Translations under genes and position numbers: made by a program
DNA from: Mycogone perniciosa
Lineage: Eukaryota > Ascomycota > Sordariomycetes > Hypocreales > Hypocreaceae
Direction of reading: 5' to 3'
DNA: 64,000 bases
Assembly: GCA_025331125.1 (NCBI GenBank)
Contig: JAOALB010000115.1
Location: forward strand, 121,905 to 185,904
Shown: positions 22,663 to 33,287 of the stretch, one piece after another
Layout: every line of letters starts with the position of its first letter
How positions within the stretch are numbered: position 1 is the first letter of the stretch
The notes under the pieces: generated by a model
Told to the model about the DNA's origin: nothing
Seen by the model: the letters and a program-made list of their open reading frames with translations, nothing else
The model's database searches: none

Positions 22663-24924
22663 GGGTCCAGATTTGCTTTGTTTGATCGGGATGTAGCCCT
22701 GTTATTCAGTGGCATCAGTCCTGCCATGCAGACATTTGTGTACCTAGACTGTGCTTCCATAGGCCTGACTACTATTGGGAAAGTTGGGTGTCCTATGACT
22801 ACTCCATATTCACAGTCTATTTAGCAATGCAGGAAATTTTTATGAGATCGATAAGCCCTAGCATATAGTAAATATAATCCCCACTATCAGATATGATCTC
22901 TGAGTTGTACACTTCACTGTTGCTGGCTGGTATAACGGTTTCACATACCCTATATTGAAGACAGAGCCTCACCATGAGGAAATTGGTATATATCATACAA
23001 CGAACGAAATGGGATTGCGAACTTGGAAAACCTCTCTTGTAAAATAGCATCAAATACGTCCTAGCTCTCATTCGTAGTCCTTCTTCAAGCATCGTACGGA
23101 AAATTTTCATTGACAAGCTCCCAGACCAGGTCAGCACGACCGGGTCCAGAACTCAAAGACAGACAAACAGCTATTTTCAGCTGTTGAGTGTAACCATCAG
23201 CCTCCTTGCATATACAGGTTTTTTTTCTATCGGTTCAAGGCACTTTTGTCGCAAGGTGTATCCACATAAGCAGACAGCATCCGGTACCTAGGAAGTGTCC
23301 GTAACAAGACGATGAGCTCCTCGACGGCTCCACAGAATAAACCAGGATGCCACTGCCTAATACTCCTACTGAAACTTCGTACTCGAAAAAGAATATGAGA
23401 CCCATCTTGACCCCACACATGAAAAAAAAAAACATCACAACTCAGCTCACACAAGTGGCTGAATTAGTACTAATGGCAAATTGCGTGACCTGTCCAGCTG
23501 AGAGGTTTCATTGCGGATTGCTACAACGAATCCAGGTTCTTCGCACAGACAGGGCGAGAGTGTCTAGGTGGGGGCTACAATCCAAGTCGACGCAGCCCTG
23601 TGACTATGCTTAGGAGAATAGTATTACGGAGTAGTACTAGATGAATCCTTCCCCATCTCAACCCTGTCTAGCGTTGGCGTTTCGTTTCCGTCCGGGCGTC
23701 GCCCACGATTTCAAGATGGGGACCTAGGCAACAAAATCTTGATCTTGACTCCTCCTCTCCACCATAGCTGGGCCCATATGATAAAGTGGCTGTGCTTGTT
23801 GAAAGGCCTTTCTGTAAATCTCACAGTTTTCCAAATATTACCCCAGACCACGGGTGGACCTGGATTAATAATTATTGTAGTAATGACACACAAGAGTGCC
23901 CCGCCCCAGTGTTTGATCTTAACAGAAGATCCCTGTTCTTTATATCCCCAAGAAAATCTCGATTAACCGAGTAAAAGATCGTTGCCTTTCTTTCTCTCCT
24001 AAGGTGATGACGTTACAGACAGCAATTACTACTATGCTAAGAGGGGTGTAAGTTGGGCATCATCGGTGCCTAGATTAGCTCATCCCACAAGCAAGCCTAG
24101 TTCACATTAGCTTGTAACATGACTCAAAACAACATTATTACCGGCTGATCCTCCTTCCTGCACGGAGTCCGGAATAAGGCTCGGATCGATCCGGTTGTGA
24201 ACTCGGGATAATAGCGCAGTTTTGCGGAGAATTTAGTAATGCCAAGCTGGCGAACACGAACTTCCATCATCATGGAAGCGTCTAGATGCCAAGTACTTCA
24301 TAGATGCCAAACATATGTCCATCTCAGGGCTGCCTTATGCTGCATATTAAGCCGAAGAAACCAAAAAACAAGGTTGTTGTTGTGGAGACAGTCAGCATTG
24401 TGTCATCTGCCAAGCTGCATGGATATATACAGTCGGAGCTGGAGAAAGAGCCGGAGGAATTCGCCATGCCGGTAATACTCCCTGTACATTAATCAGAAGC
24501 TCTTCCGGCACATAGGTCTACGCGTCGACGTTAGAGAGTGCTTGGCGGATGCAGTCCATAAAATTCTCGAACTGTTTTGCAGGACGTGTCCGAATCTCAC
24601 CTTTTCCTGTACTACATCCGACTGGCTGGTATTGTCTCGACCATCATGGTGCGTGACCTGCCAAGAACCATAACAACCGGGCAAAGAAGACTACTCGTAC
24701 GAGAACCGGGCAAAAAAAGGGACATGCCTGTAAGACTGCCCCAGTGTCCCAGTGCCCCTACATGAAGTACCTATATTTCGACACATAATATACAAAGACT
24801 GCACAGAATGCTTGGCGCTGACGTGGTTGTATCAACACAAGTGATAGGTCATTCAATTTAGTCTCCTGAAGCTAAGGTGTAAAGAAAAATTCAAACAAAC
24901 AAAGTTACCAAGTACACTCGGGCC

Positions 24925-26079
24925 TCATGGCATCCACTCACGGTAGATCTGAGAAAACCTCTGAAGCTTGGTCTTCCGTTGGCGTGCGGAGCGCTTCATC
25001 AAACCTCCCTTGTTCTCGCTTCCCCCCGCAAACGCCCCCATAACCTCCTCCATCGAGGCTCCACCCAAGCCCAACGATTTCAACGTCCTCCCAACCATCC
25101 TATAGTCAGTTCCACTAAAGGTCGAAGCCAGTGAGATCATCATATCAATGACAGGCGTTCGCACGCCAGCCTTGGCACCAAGTTCAGAGCAGAGAACCAG
25201 CCAATAGGGGACATCCTGGCTCAGGAAGCGCTTCTGGGCCCCCTTCGTCTTGTTGTGGGCATCGGTGTTTTGGGCAAAGTCTCTGAAGGTCTTTTCCTGC
25301 CGCCCATAGTTCGTGTTGAACGCCTCGAGAGCAGACTTGATAGGGCTTCGGTACGCCTCTGCCACGGCCAATCGTTCCCGGTCGGCGGCTTCGATGATAC
25401 TACAAACGCCGACGCTCATACCTTGTCGGTAAAAATAGAAGTCGCCGTTTGTCGTCTCGATCCAGCCGAGATTCATAACAGCTGTCGGTACATGGACGAC
25501 CCCGTTCAAGCTGGACATAAAGATCTCCATAATAGTGGAGCTCCAGTCTAGTGACATGTTGAAGACCCTGGCGAGCTCATTGCGGTGTTCTTCTCCCGCG
25601 GTACATCCAATGGGGCCGATCTGGAGCCGTTTCTTGATACCCCTGACGGTCACCAGACCATCGGCATTGACCCGAGAGCTGTACGGGGAAGTGCTGGTGT
25701 CCAGGATTGTTTGGGCATTAATCGTTTGGCGTGCCCTGACCCCGACGCCGTTTCCGGTAATGAAGATTACCGTACGGCCAGTCAGGTCATATTGAGCTAG
25801 TTCGCCCAAGACAAGGTCATGACCCTGAGACGGAACAGTCACAATGATGATGGTCTCTGTGAAGCTCGAGATATCACCCAGACCTTCCGTAACGGAAATT
25901 TCGAGGTGGCCGGTAAGCAGCCCGGCGCATTCCAGAACATTGCCATTGTTCTTGATCTTGGGGAGGTTTCCTGGGTGGCCTGGCATAGACCTCAGAACCA
26001 CGTCGTAGCCTCTGCTTCCGATATCGAAAGCGAGAGCACAGCCGACGTGTCCGGCGCCAATGATGCCAACTGTAGCCAT
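24925..26079 (-). CDS. Opine dehydrogenase family protein (octopine/nopaline type)
   Basis: An intact single exon encodes 384 aa. The N-terminal Rossmann domain starts GIIGAGHVGCALA (residues 5-17). The C-terminal alpha-helical domain contains SLNGVVHVPTAVMN, where Asn192 and His196 fit the family's catalytic pair. Such enzymes reductively condense an amino acid amine with a 2-oxo acid using NAD(P)H. Products include octopine, nopaline and, in bacteria, opine metallophores such as staphylopine. No synthase or transporter partner is adjacent. The C-terminus is unusually basic (KRSARQRKTKLQRF). The substrate cannot be predicted. Opine dehydrogenases are common in bacteria and marine invertebrates and scattered in fungi, so horizontal origin is possible. 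Confidence 0.85.
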   Translation of the reverse strand: MATVGIIGAGHVGCALAFDIGSRGYDVVLRSMPGHPGNLPKIKNNGNVLECAGLLTGHLEISVTEGLGDISSFTETIIIVTVPSQGHDLVLGELAQYDLTGRTVIFITGNGVGVRARQTINAQTILDTSTSPYSSRVNADGLVTVRGIKKRLQIGPIGCTAGEEHRNELARVFNMSLDWSSTIMEIFMSSLNGVVHVPTAVMNLGWIETTNGDFYFYRQGMSVGVCSIIEAADRERLAVAEAYRSPIKSALEAFNTNYGRQEKTFRDFAQNTDAHNKTKGAQKRFLSQDVPYWLVLCSELGAKAGVRTPVIDMMISLASTFSGTDYRMVGRTLKSLGLGGASMEEVMGAFAGGSENKGGLMKRSARQRKTKLQRFSQIYREWMP

Positions 26080-26944
26080 TCTGACCGTGGTAGGTAAAGG
26101 GCAGGAGAAGAGTCAGAAGACTAGCCTGATGGTGGTAATAATGTGGCAGGAAAGACTCCAAGGTATTAAGCTCAAATCTTGCTACAGCTTCAAAGTGTTT
26201 TGCTGATGTAAATGTCAAAGAAAGATATCGTCTCGAGGGGGCATCAGCCCCTTTAAATCTTCAGAATCGGGGCTGAATGTGTACACAAAACGACCGAACC
26301 CGAGCATAAGTCATACGACTGAACAGGATGGTAAGTCTGACATAACTGCATCATGAGACGAAGAAAACTTGCTGATGAGACTGGCTGACCTGATGGCAAG
26401 GCCAATGATTCGTTGTTCTGGACTTCGTGGCGGGCGCGGCAGGCCAGAGAAAGAGAATGCTGCATGAACAAAGTTGCATTGCCAAGATCGACCCATCAAA
26501 CAAGGCTTGGATGAGAGAATTTATTGCCTCCATTCTTATAGTGGTGTCCCAGGATCGTCAGCCATACCCTTGACTAAGGTTATTGCTCCTCCGTTAAATA
26601 CAACTCAACTACTATCATCCAAGCTCTACCTCCCCACCAGTTGCCGCGTAACACGGTTACGTAGTCAGCCTGAACACATCACGACAAGCGGGCATTCTGG
26701 GCACCTGAATTCCCACCCTGTTACACCGTGATGGGTCTTCGTTAACCTGCTTCCTCCCTCATAATTAGTTTCCTTCCCAGCCCTTCTATCATATACAAGA
26801 AACGACGTGCGTTCTTCTCACATCTCAGACAGTAACAAGCTCACTTGTCTACCCAATTGCTAATCATTCCGACATCAAGACCGACGCCACACCAGCAGGT
26901 TACATCCCATACTACGCAACCTTCTTGTCTAAATCAGTTTGATC
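26080..26944. other. Intergenic between opine dehydrogenase and membrane protein gene
   Basis: A divergent promoter region of about 860 bp. The right part (26646..26888) is a dispersed repeat also present at 21491..21737. No other feature is seen. Confidence 0.45.
26646..26888 (+). repeat. Dispersed repeat, copy 2 (less diverged)
   Basis: This is the partner of 21491..21737. It ends 56 bp before the ATG of the membrane protein gene, so it probably forms that gene's promoter and leader. Confidence 0.6.
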
Positions 26945-28717
26945 ATGGTCGCTCAGATGACCTCTCCATCGACAACTGAGCAGCCGGCACTACATCGTCG
27001 CTGCCAGCCCTTCAGGATTGTCTGGAGGTTTGTCAGTCGTGCTGGTCTTCTCGTCTGGAAGTGGTCAGTCCCACACAGAAACAGCCACCGCCCAGACGAT
27101 GAAGTTTATTCTTCTGTTTGGAGCATTAATGTCGACCAAGGCAACATACATGCCATCCTCCACACTGCATTTCCAGATGTGTCACAAGATGAACTTCCAA
27201 CTGAAGAGGAACATGTGCGCTGGTTCCTACGAGATCGCTTTCCACCACCTGTGGAAGCGTCTGGTGAACCAATTGATGCACAGAACCCAGACACTGAAAA
27301 AGAAGTGCCTGCTGGTATGGAGAAACAGCGACAAAAGCTTCTACAAGAAGCATCTGAGGAAACCTGGCAGCACATCCCAGTTGAAGTTCGACAGGCACTG
27401 GCTGCCGCCAATGCCATCCACCTTGAAAGAAAACTGAATCTTCTCCTGGAGGAGAAGTATCACCCCAGCGCTGGCCTGGGAAGCCTCACCAGATCAGCAG
27501 CAGGGATACGCAAGACGTTCAGTATGTGGAGACACGGCTTCGCCGTCGCAGTCAGCTTGCGAGAACGCATCGGCGTCAACGTCTTCTTCGTCATCCTTGC
27601 ATTCAGCGCTGTCTACCCGGACGTCGCAGCTGGCTTTCTCGGAGAGCGTTCGTACAACCAGCGCTCAATCGGAAGCAGGATCGTCACCTTGTGCCAACTG
27701 TTTTTCCTCTGGACATTCCCATTCCACTCCTTCTGGCTTCTCTTCAACTGGAGCTTGGAACGTCTCTTGGGCGCGTTCGTAGGCAACTCCGTCTACGCCC
27801 TTGTGGCCCTTGTGCCGGCCATTCGTGCCTCATATAGAGAGACGTGGTTCAGAACGATGATGCTTGTGCTCTCCATGTGCTGGCAAATCTCGGTACAGTT
27901 TTCTCCAACAGTGAGAGACTACCTTATGCGTCTCATCACTCGCCGCCAGATGTGGACGCTGCGGAAGCAGACGAAGCTAGAAGACGACATTGATTGGACC
28001 CATTTCGATGAAATGATCAAGCGTGAGCTTGTTTCGCATCGAGCCTTTGCTGAGGAACAAACCAGACCTGACGCTGTGCCGCTGTCCTGGCATGACGTCC
28101 CAGTCAAAGTGAGGGTAGAGCGCTATATCCAATTCACGAGCACCTTTGTGCATGGTCGCTCTGCTGACCAGCTCATCGGCCTTCTCAAAGACGACATGGA
28201 AGGCATCATCAACACTTACGAAGACTACCGTTTCAGCTCTAATGTCGAAACTCCAGGTGACAAGGACAAAGGGCATGTCGAGCCACGGCTACCCAAGTTC
28301 TTGCTCGTCTTCTTCGACACTGCCATTTTTGCCTACGTCTGTTACTCCTTCTGGACCCAGCCTTTTACGTTCAACACTGTCGTTGCTTACAGCACTGTCG
28401 TTGTCATCAAGCAAACCATTATTGCCTTGAAACGATATCAGACCATCAAAAGCGCGCGGCGGCTCTTCACAAACATGGTGTCGATCAACATTCTAGGAAT
28501 GCTGTTAGTCTCTACGCCAGTCACAATCGATAGGAACGTCCTGGCCAAAGACGGCAACATGGTGGCCCTGACGCTGGCTATGGTGTTCGCAACAATTTTT
28601 CTTGCAGAGCCCATTGCCCCTACTCTGTTGACGCTGACTGAGAAGGGCGTTGCCGCTTCGTCACGAGTAGTGGAGAGGATAAAGCGCCGGATGAAGAAAG
28701 AAAAAGGAGAAAAATGA
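26945..28717 (+). CDS. Multi-pass membrane protein of unknown function
   Basis: An intact single exon encodes 590 aa. The frame begins at a TTG at 26939; the first ATG is 26945. The N-terminal 200 residues are soluble and charged. About seven or eight hydrophobic segments follow in two groups (roughly residues 210-330 and 455-570), separated by a charged cytosolic-looking loop. The protein ends in a basic tail, ERIKRRMKKEKGEK. I do not recognise the family and see no transporter or enzyme motif. It resembles lineage-specific fungal proteins found beside transposon-rich DNA. A MITE lies 130 bp after its stop. Confidence 0.65.
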   Translation: MVAQMTSPSTTEQPALHRRCQPFRIVWRFVSRAGLLVWKWSVPHRNSHRPDDEVYSSVWSINVDQGNIHAILHTAFPDVSQDELPTEEEHVRWFLRDRFPPPVEASGEPIDAQNPDTEKEVPAGMEKQRQKLLQEASEETWQHIPVEVRQALAAANAIHLERKLNLLLEEKYHPSAGLGSLTRSAAGIRKTFSMWRHGFAVAVSLRERIGVNVFFVILAFSAVYPDVAAGFLGERSYNQRSIGSRIVTLCQLFFLWTFPFHSFWLLFNWSLERLLGAFVGNSVYALVALVPAIRASYRETWFRTMMLVLSMCWQISVQFSPTVRDYLMRLITRRQMWTLRKQTKLEDDIDWTHFDEMIKRELVSHRAFAEEQTRPDAVPLSWHDVPVKVRVERYIQFTSTFVHGRSADQLIGLLKDDMEGIINTYEDYRFSSNVETPGDKDKGHVEPRLPKFLLVFFDTAIFAYVCYSFWTQPFTFNTVVAYSTVVVIKQTIIALKRYQTIKSARRLFTNMVSINILGMLLVSTPVTIDRNVLAKDGNMVALTLAMVFATIFLAEPIAPTLLTLTEKGVAASSRVVERIKRRMKKEKGEK

Positions 28718-28847
28718 GATGAGTGAGAGAGACTGTTTGGAGTCTTGACGTGTTGTATACGATGGATTCGACGAAAGGCACATCATGAAGTGTAGATAAA
28801 CTGGTGAAGTATCATGAATGTTACTTGGCTCACTGAGAATTCGAAAT

Positions 28848-30010
28848 GAGTAATGCTATTCACACAGATAAAAATTACTATTCGCACTATAAAACTGAAA
28901 TACTACTGCACTAATAGGTAGTACAGCAAACAATACATCAAATAACAGGTCTTCAGTATCCCTTCTATCTGCTCTATACAAATCACCCTAAGGCGACTAG
29001 TCTTCTAGCTGTATGATCGCTATAATTTCACTAAATTTATCTTTAATCCCTAAATCGCCTTCTCTCTTTCCCTATAACTGCTGTATAAATTATATATGGT
29101 CTGCCCCTTAAATCATTTATTAGCGTATAAGGTATGAAGGTTAGGGACGAAAGACCTGGGTCAGTTCACAACTGGCAGCACCCCTGCTATACAGTATTAA
29201 CTTACTAGCTTCTACACAGTATTTTCCTTGCAATACAAGGCTAAATCTATATCATAATACTTCATAAAACGATAACTTTTACCACGAATTAAGAATACTA
29301 TCCTCAAAGATAAACTTAACTGTAATCACTGAGAAAGATACTTATAGTAAAAGTAAGTAGCAATGGCGGTAGTAATAGTGGCGGCGATAGCGATTAGAAA
29401 GATAATAATAAGCGTAAGCCCTGGGGATTTAAAATGTCTGCTAAAGGGGGGGTAGCTACAGCGAGCTTTATAGGGAATATGCCTCATTCTAGTGGGTTAC
29501 AGCAGGCTTAATTGACTTTAGTAGGTAAGGGAGTCTTGATTAGGAAGATGAACTCTTATACTGTGTGGCAGGGGTATCGCCAGCTGTAAAGTGACCCAGG
29601 TCTTTCGTTCCTAACCTTTATACTTTACAGTAAAAAATTTCAATTCATTAAAAAAGCTAAAAAAGAGGAATAATACTTGAGACTTAATTTTTATAGTTAA
29701 TAATAAAAATAAAAGCTTTTATAAATCTATGATATATATAGAGTAAATAATAGTAAAATAGAAAGTATTTATTATTTTTATTTTATTTAAAAATACGCAA
29801 TTTATTTTACATTTTATAGGGTTTATAGTCTTGCAGGGGCGGGGATAATAAGTATACGGTAATAAATAATGCAGGGGTATTCCGTAGACTGAATGTACTC
29901 CGTGATATAATATCAACTCTATCTCCGCTACTGCTGCCATTCAAGATTTTTAATAGCGCATAAACTATCTGTGCGAATAGCAATTTTTATCTGTATGAAT
30001 AGCATTACTC
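28848..30010. mobile_element. Non-autonomous hAT-like DNA transposon (MITE), 1163 bp
   Basis: The ends are terminal inverted repeats of 40 bp with 38 matches, beginning GAGTAATGCTATTC on both strands. The element is flanked by a perfect 8-bp target duplication, TTCGAAAT, at 28840..28847 and 30011..30018. Eight-bp duplications are typical of the hAT superfamily. The interior is very AT-rich and has no transposase, so the element must have been moved in trans. A second, internal pair of inverted repeats lies inside it. Confidence 0.85.
29131..29624. repeat. Internal inverted repeats inside the MITE
   Basis: 29131..29197 and 29558..29624 are imperfect inverted copies about 67 bp long, sharing GACGAAAGACCTGGGTCA or close variants. 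They may mark a second element nested in the first, or a long hairpin. Confidence 0.65.
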
Positions 30011-30176
30011 TTCGAAATACATTAGCCTGCAATTTGCCATTTGAGGTGAATACACATGAGCGTAAGAAGCGATAACTCGAACGCTGTGTGTATTATATAC
30101 ATGCATAAAGTTTTGCACCAAAAAATGAAGCATTTGCAATCCATCTTCGGTAAACGAGAAGATACTGCAAAAATTC

Positions 30177-30247
30177 TCTCCCGCCGGGAATTGAACCCGG
30201 GTCTCAAGCGTGACAAGCTTGCATACTGACCACTATACTACGGAAGA
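30177..30247 (-). tRNA. tRNA-Asp (GTC anticodon)
   Basis: Read on the minus strand, a 71-nt cloverleaf starts TCTTCCG and ends CGGGAGA, pairing as a 7-bp acceptor stem. The D-loop contains TAGTATAGTGGTCAG (box A). The anticodon stem-loop is CAAGC-TTGTCAC-GCTTG with anticodon GTC. The T-arm is CCCGGGTTCAATTCCCGG (box B). No intron is present. It lies 160 bp from the MITE. Confidence 0.93.
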
Positions 30248-31829
30248 TGTTCCAGGCGTTGAGCGCCTGTTGTAGGTGTGGATCACGTGAAGGGCTGGAG
30301 AAATTGGAATGATATCCTCTATTTCTTGAGAATTGGCTGCCATTCAAGCTCTCCATGGTCGTCTACATTTGCGTCAGACAAGACTGACAAGACACCAGTA
30401 TAGTAAAGTCGTTCTGGACATCACGATGCTGAACAGCGCAGTGAAAGAACCCAGACTGCCTACTCCGAATATTTACAGTAAGCACAGAAAGCAAAATAGT
30501 CACCGAGGATGATGCGAACCATACGAGGCTGAGCTCAAAATCGCCTCAACCGAGAACACGGGTAGCTACTTCGTACCCTGGTACGGCAATGCCTGGGTGC
30601 CCTTCTTCAACGAAACAGTCTCACCATATATTCCTCTGTCGATATGTGGCAAAATATGTTCATTACCAATGGAAGTGACTCAAACTCCACACTACGTCTT
30701 GCTTTACCAAGTACAACGTTGAACTTCTAACCTTGCATCCTCTGTGGCCCCGCTACCCTGGAGGAAGTCATTCGCTGAGTTTGCGCAATATCAACAAGAG
30801 GTACGAAGTACCTGGCGTCGCTTCCGAAACCTGAGTGTTCGGCTTTTTGCGACGGCGGACTGGACCAACCGTCGTGATCGGCCGCAAGACGGGCGATTTT
30901 GGTCCGTACAACTCACATAGTAGCTTGACCTTGGTTAGCCACATGGAGGCTCCGTACACATAACAGCGATAGGCGGCGCAATTGTTTGTTAGCCAGTATT
31001 TCGTACCTGATGTCAGATTCCTTGTTCAATGCCCAAAAGCTATATAACAGACGCTCCATACGAAGTACTTCGTAGTTGTCTCCGAGATCAAATAATACCC
31101 CTCCCCTTCTGGTGTTACGTGTGGTTGACAATATCCGGCCATGTTTTCGCTAATCTCATCAAGCAGCTTTCCGCCAAGGCCCAAGCGGGGACCCGAGGTG
31201 CGCATTAGGTCTTAATTAGGATTAGCTCTGTTATACGACAGCTTACCCTCATACCTCGTAGTACCTCGTATTATTAAACTAAGCGACTGTTTCATGTTCA
31301 GTACCAGAAGCGACGCCTCGCAATTTGAATACTTTGTCATGCACGAAGTATAGCCGGCTTACTCAAACAAACAGCCAAAAGTCTACTTACGGTTTGAACT
31401 TTGGATTTCTGTTGATCAATACTATCAGCCATAGCTTCGTAAATACCCAATGCCAATTGCATGCATAATATCTCCTCTCTCGCCAATTCGCCAATAATAC
31501 GGAGTGCATGGAGAGTTCTTTGTTGTCAAGAATGAATGAAGCCACAATTTTTTCCCAGTCGTACTACACCCCTACACGTGACGTCAGCAAAAGGGAAGTA
31601 TTATTATTACTATGGTGTACTATGAAATAATAATGATGTCCCGAACTCTTGGAACGGGCTGCAGCATCCCCAACACAACGGAGTAATCTGTACATCGTAC
31701 TACCTCGTTCATCTGAGACATACCTACTTCGTGTCCTACCGATGCAATACCCCTGCGGAAATTGGGCTTCTTTTCCTCATTCTTTACGGAGTACACCGCC
31801 AAGACACTGTTTCCGTCGGCACGGGGTAA
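30248..31829. other. Gene-poor region with one possible coding remnant
   Basis: The frame around 30510..30714 reads coding-like (EAELKIASTENTGSYFVPWY and onward, about 65 codons, ending in TGA), but no start or phase-matched exon could be found. It may be a gene remnant. The rest contains many TACGGAGTA-type motifs and no gene. Confidence 0.35.
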
Positions 31830-33287
31830 ATGGCGATGCTCACAGACAATGAGAAATTCACCATTCTCAAAGGTCCCGATGACTGGGAGACATGGCTCAA
31901 GGAGCTCGAATCAAGAGTGCACCCCATACTATGGGATCACATGTTTCTGGAAGATCCAGGCCATGATCTCATGCCGTGCCCAGTCAGGCCGCAATACTCC
32001 GACCTGTCGCCCAGCGCGACCAAGGAGACGGATCTGTCGCCCGCCCAGCAGAGGATATTCGAGGCGGCCGTTCGGGACTATGAACTGCAGAGAAAGGAGT
32101 TTGAGACCCAGGCAAAGCTGATCAAACAAGCTAGGGACGCAATTACTGAGTCGGTCAGTAGCGCGAAAGCCAGCCTACTGGAGAATACAGATGCACTGAG
32201 GCAGTGGGTGAAGCTGCTTGAGCAGTGCACAGCCCCGTCACAGGCTTATATGATGGCAAAAATCCGAAGGGAGTACGATGAAGTGATCAAAGGCTTCAGA
32301 CGGACGAGACTGCAAGCCCAATGGCTAGACAAATGGGAGTCCGTCATCCAGTCTGGCATCAAATACAAGGTTCCTGAAATGCAAGGCAGTCAGTGGCTGC
32401 GTGATATAGCACTGCTGATCAGGTCTACCAACAACAGCTACGCGTCAGAGCTGATCGCTTTGGCACAGAAGGCCGATGATCAGGAAGCGGCTTCGAGGCA
32501 GCAGGGTCGCATGGCGATCACGCAGCTGGCGACAATCGCTGCTCAGATCAATGACCTGAACGCCTTGATCAACCAAAGCAATCAGCCACAGGATCCATCC
32601 TCCATCATTGTAGGCGGCGATGAGAGTGAAGCTACCACCAAGCAAGTGATTGCTCAAATCATTGGGCAACTCGCAGCACAGCTCAGTGTCTCGGCAGTGT
32701 TGACAGACGTGGATTGGTCCCATCCCATCTTATACAAAGATGTTTCATCAAGGTTGCGGGAATTGGCCATGCAATGCAAGCCAGATTTCCCAATACCCGC
32801 GAAGAGAAAGAGGCTCCCAGATGAGGACCCAAAAGAGCTTGACCTGAAAGATTTGTTCCCGCCGTCGCTTCTTAAGAAAAGGTCCGAGGGTGGGATAAGT
32901 GAAGGGAGATTGAGCGAGACCAACAACAGACACGAGAACAACAATCATCATGAAAGCAGACAACACAACCATAACAAGGCTGACGCTCGACATCACGAAA
33001 ACAACAACAAACCTGACGGCAGAAACCATCATCGTCATGAGAGCAACGGCCACAGCCCACACGAGGGGAAGACGCACGGGAGACATCAAAAGGGCGTCGA
33101 CTGTGCCGCCTGTGGGATGTGGGGACACGATGCCAGCCGATGCTGGTACGTCTTCGACGACTTAAAGCCACTTGGCAGAGCGCAAAACGAATGGCGCGCG
33201 GAAAAGGCGAAGGAGTATCTCAGAACAGACAGTCACCTCCGATGGATGGTCGAATCGCGACGCGTTAAGAAAGAAGTCGACGACTGA
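31830..33287 (+). CDS. Ty1/copia-type Gag-like protein, without pol
   Basis: An intact 485-aa single ORF. The N-terminus (DNEKFTILKGPDDWETWLKELE) is typical of copia Gag proteins. A coiled, Gln-rich middle and a Lys-rich stretch follow. A His/Asn-rich low-complexity region spans residues about 365-420. A C-x2-C-x4-H-x4-C zinc knuckle (CAACGMWGHDASRC, residues 425-438) completes it. Gag packages retrotransposon RNA into particles. No protease, integrase or reverse transcriptase follows, and I see no flanking LTRs. It could be a non-autonomous element, a recent pol-deletion, or a co-opted gag gene. Its uninterrupted frame contrasts with the RIP-damaged copia remnant at the right end of the window. 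Confidence 0.8.
   Translation: MAMLTDNEKFTILKGPDDWETWLKELESRVHPILWDHMFLEDPGHDLMPCPVRPQYSDLSPSATKETDLSPAQQRIFEAAVRDYELQRKEFETQAKLIKQARDAITESVSSAKASLLENTDALRQWVKLLEQCTAPSQAYMMAKIRREYDEVIKGFRRTRLQAQWLDKWESVIQSGIKYKVPEMQGSQWLRDIALLIRSTNNSYASELIALAQKADDQEAASRQQGRMAITQLATIAAQINDLNALINQSNQPQDPSSIIVGGDESEATTKQVIAQIIGQLAAQLSVSAVLTDVDWSHPILYKDVSSRLRELAMQCKPDFPIPAKRKRLPDEDPKELDLKDLFPPSLLKKRSEGGISEGRLSETNNRHENNNHHESRQHNHNKADARHHENNNKPDGRNHHRHESNGHSPHEGKTHGRHQKGVDCAACGMWGHDASRCWYVFDDLKPLGRAQNEWRAEKAKEYLRTDSHLRWMVESRRVKKEVDD

Larger units (their letters stand above)
21241..24924. other. Gene-poor, AT-rich region with degenerate repeats
   Basis: No supported gene. It contains a repeat block at 21491..21737 that matches the region upstream of the membrane-protein gene, an AT-rich insert at 22182..22662 bounded by 17-bp direct repeats, and small hairpins (22212..22235). 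A 62-codon ORF at 24304..24492 (Lys/Val-rich) is too short and isolated to call. Confidence 0.45.

Noticed and set aside
24304..24492. 62-codon ORF with a Lys/Val-rich stretch
   Set aside because: Some coding-like composition, but possible downstream exons do not agree in phase and no family is recognised.
29719..29940. 73-codon minus-strand ORF inside the MITE considered as a transposase remnant
   Set aside because: It consists of AT-rich low-complexity codons (Ile/Tyr/Asn/Lys) with no transposase motif.
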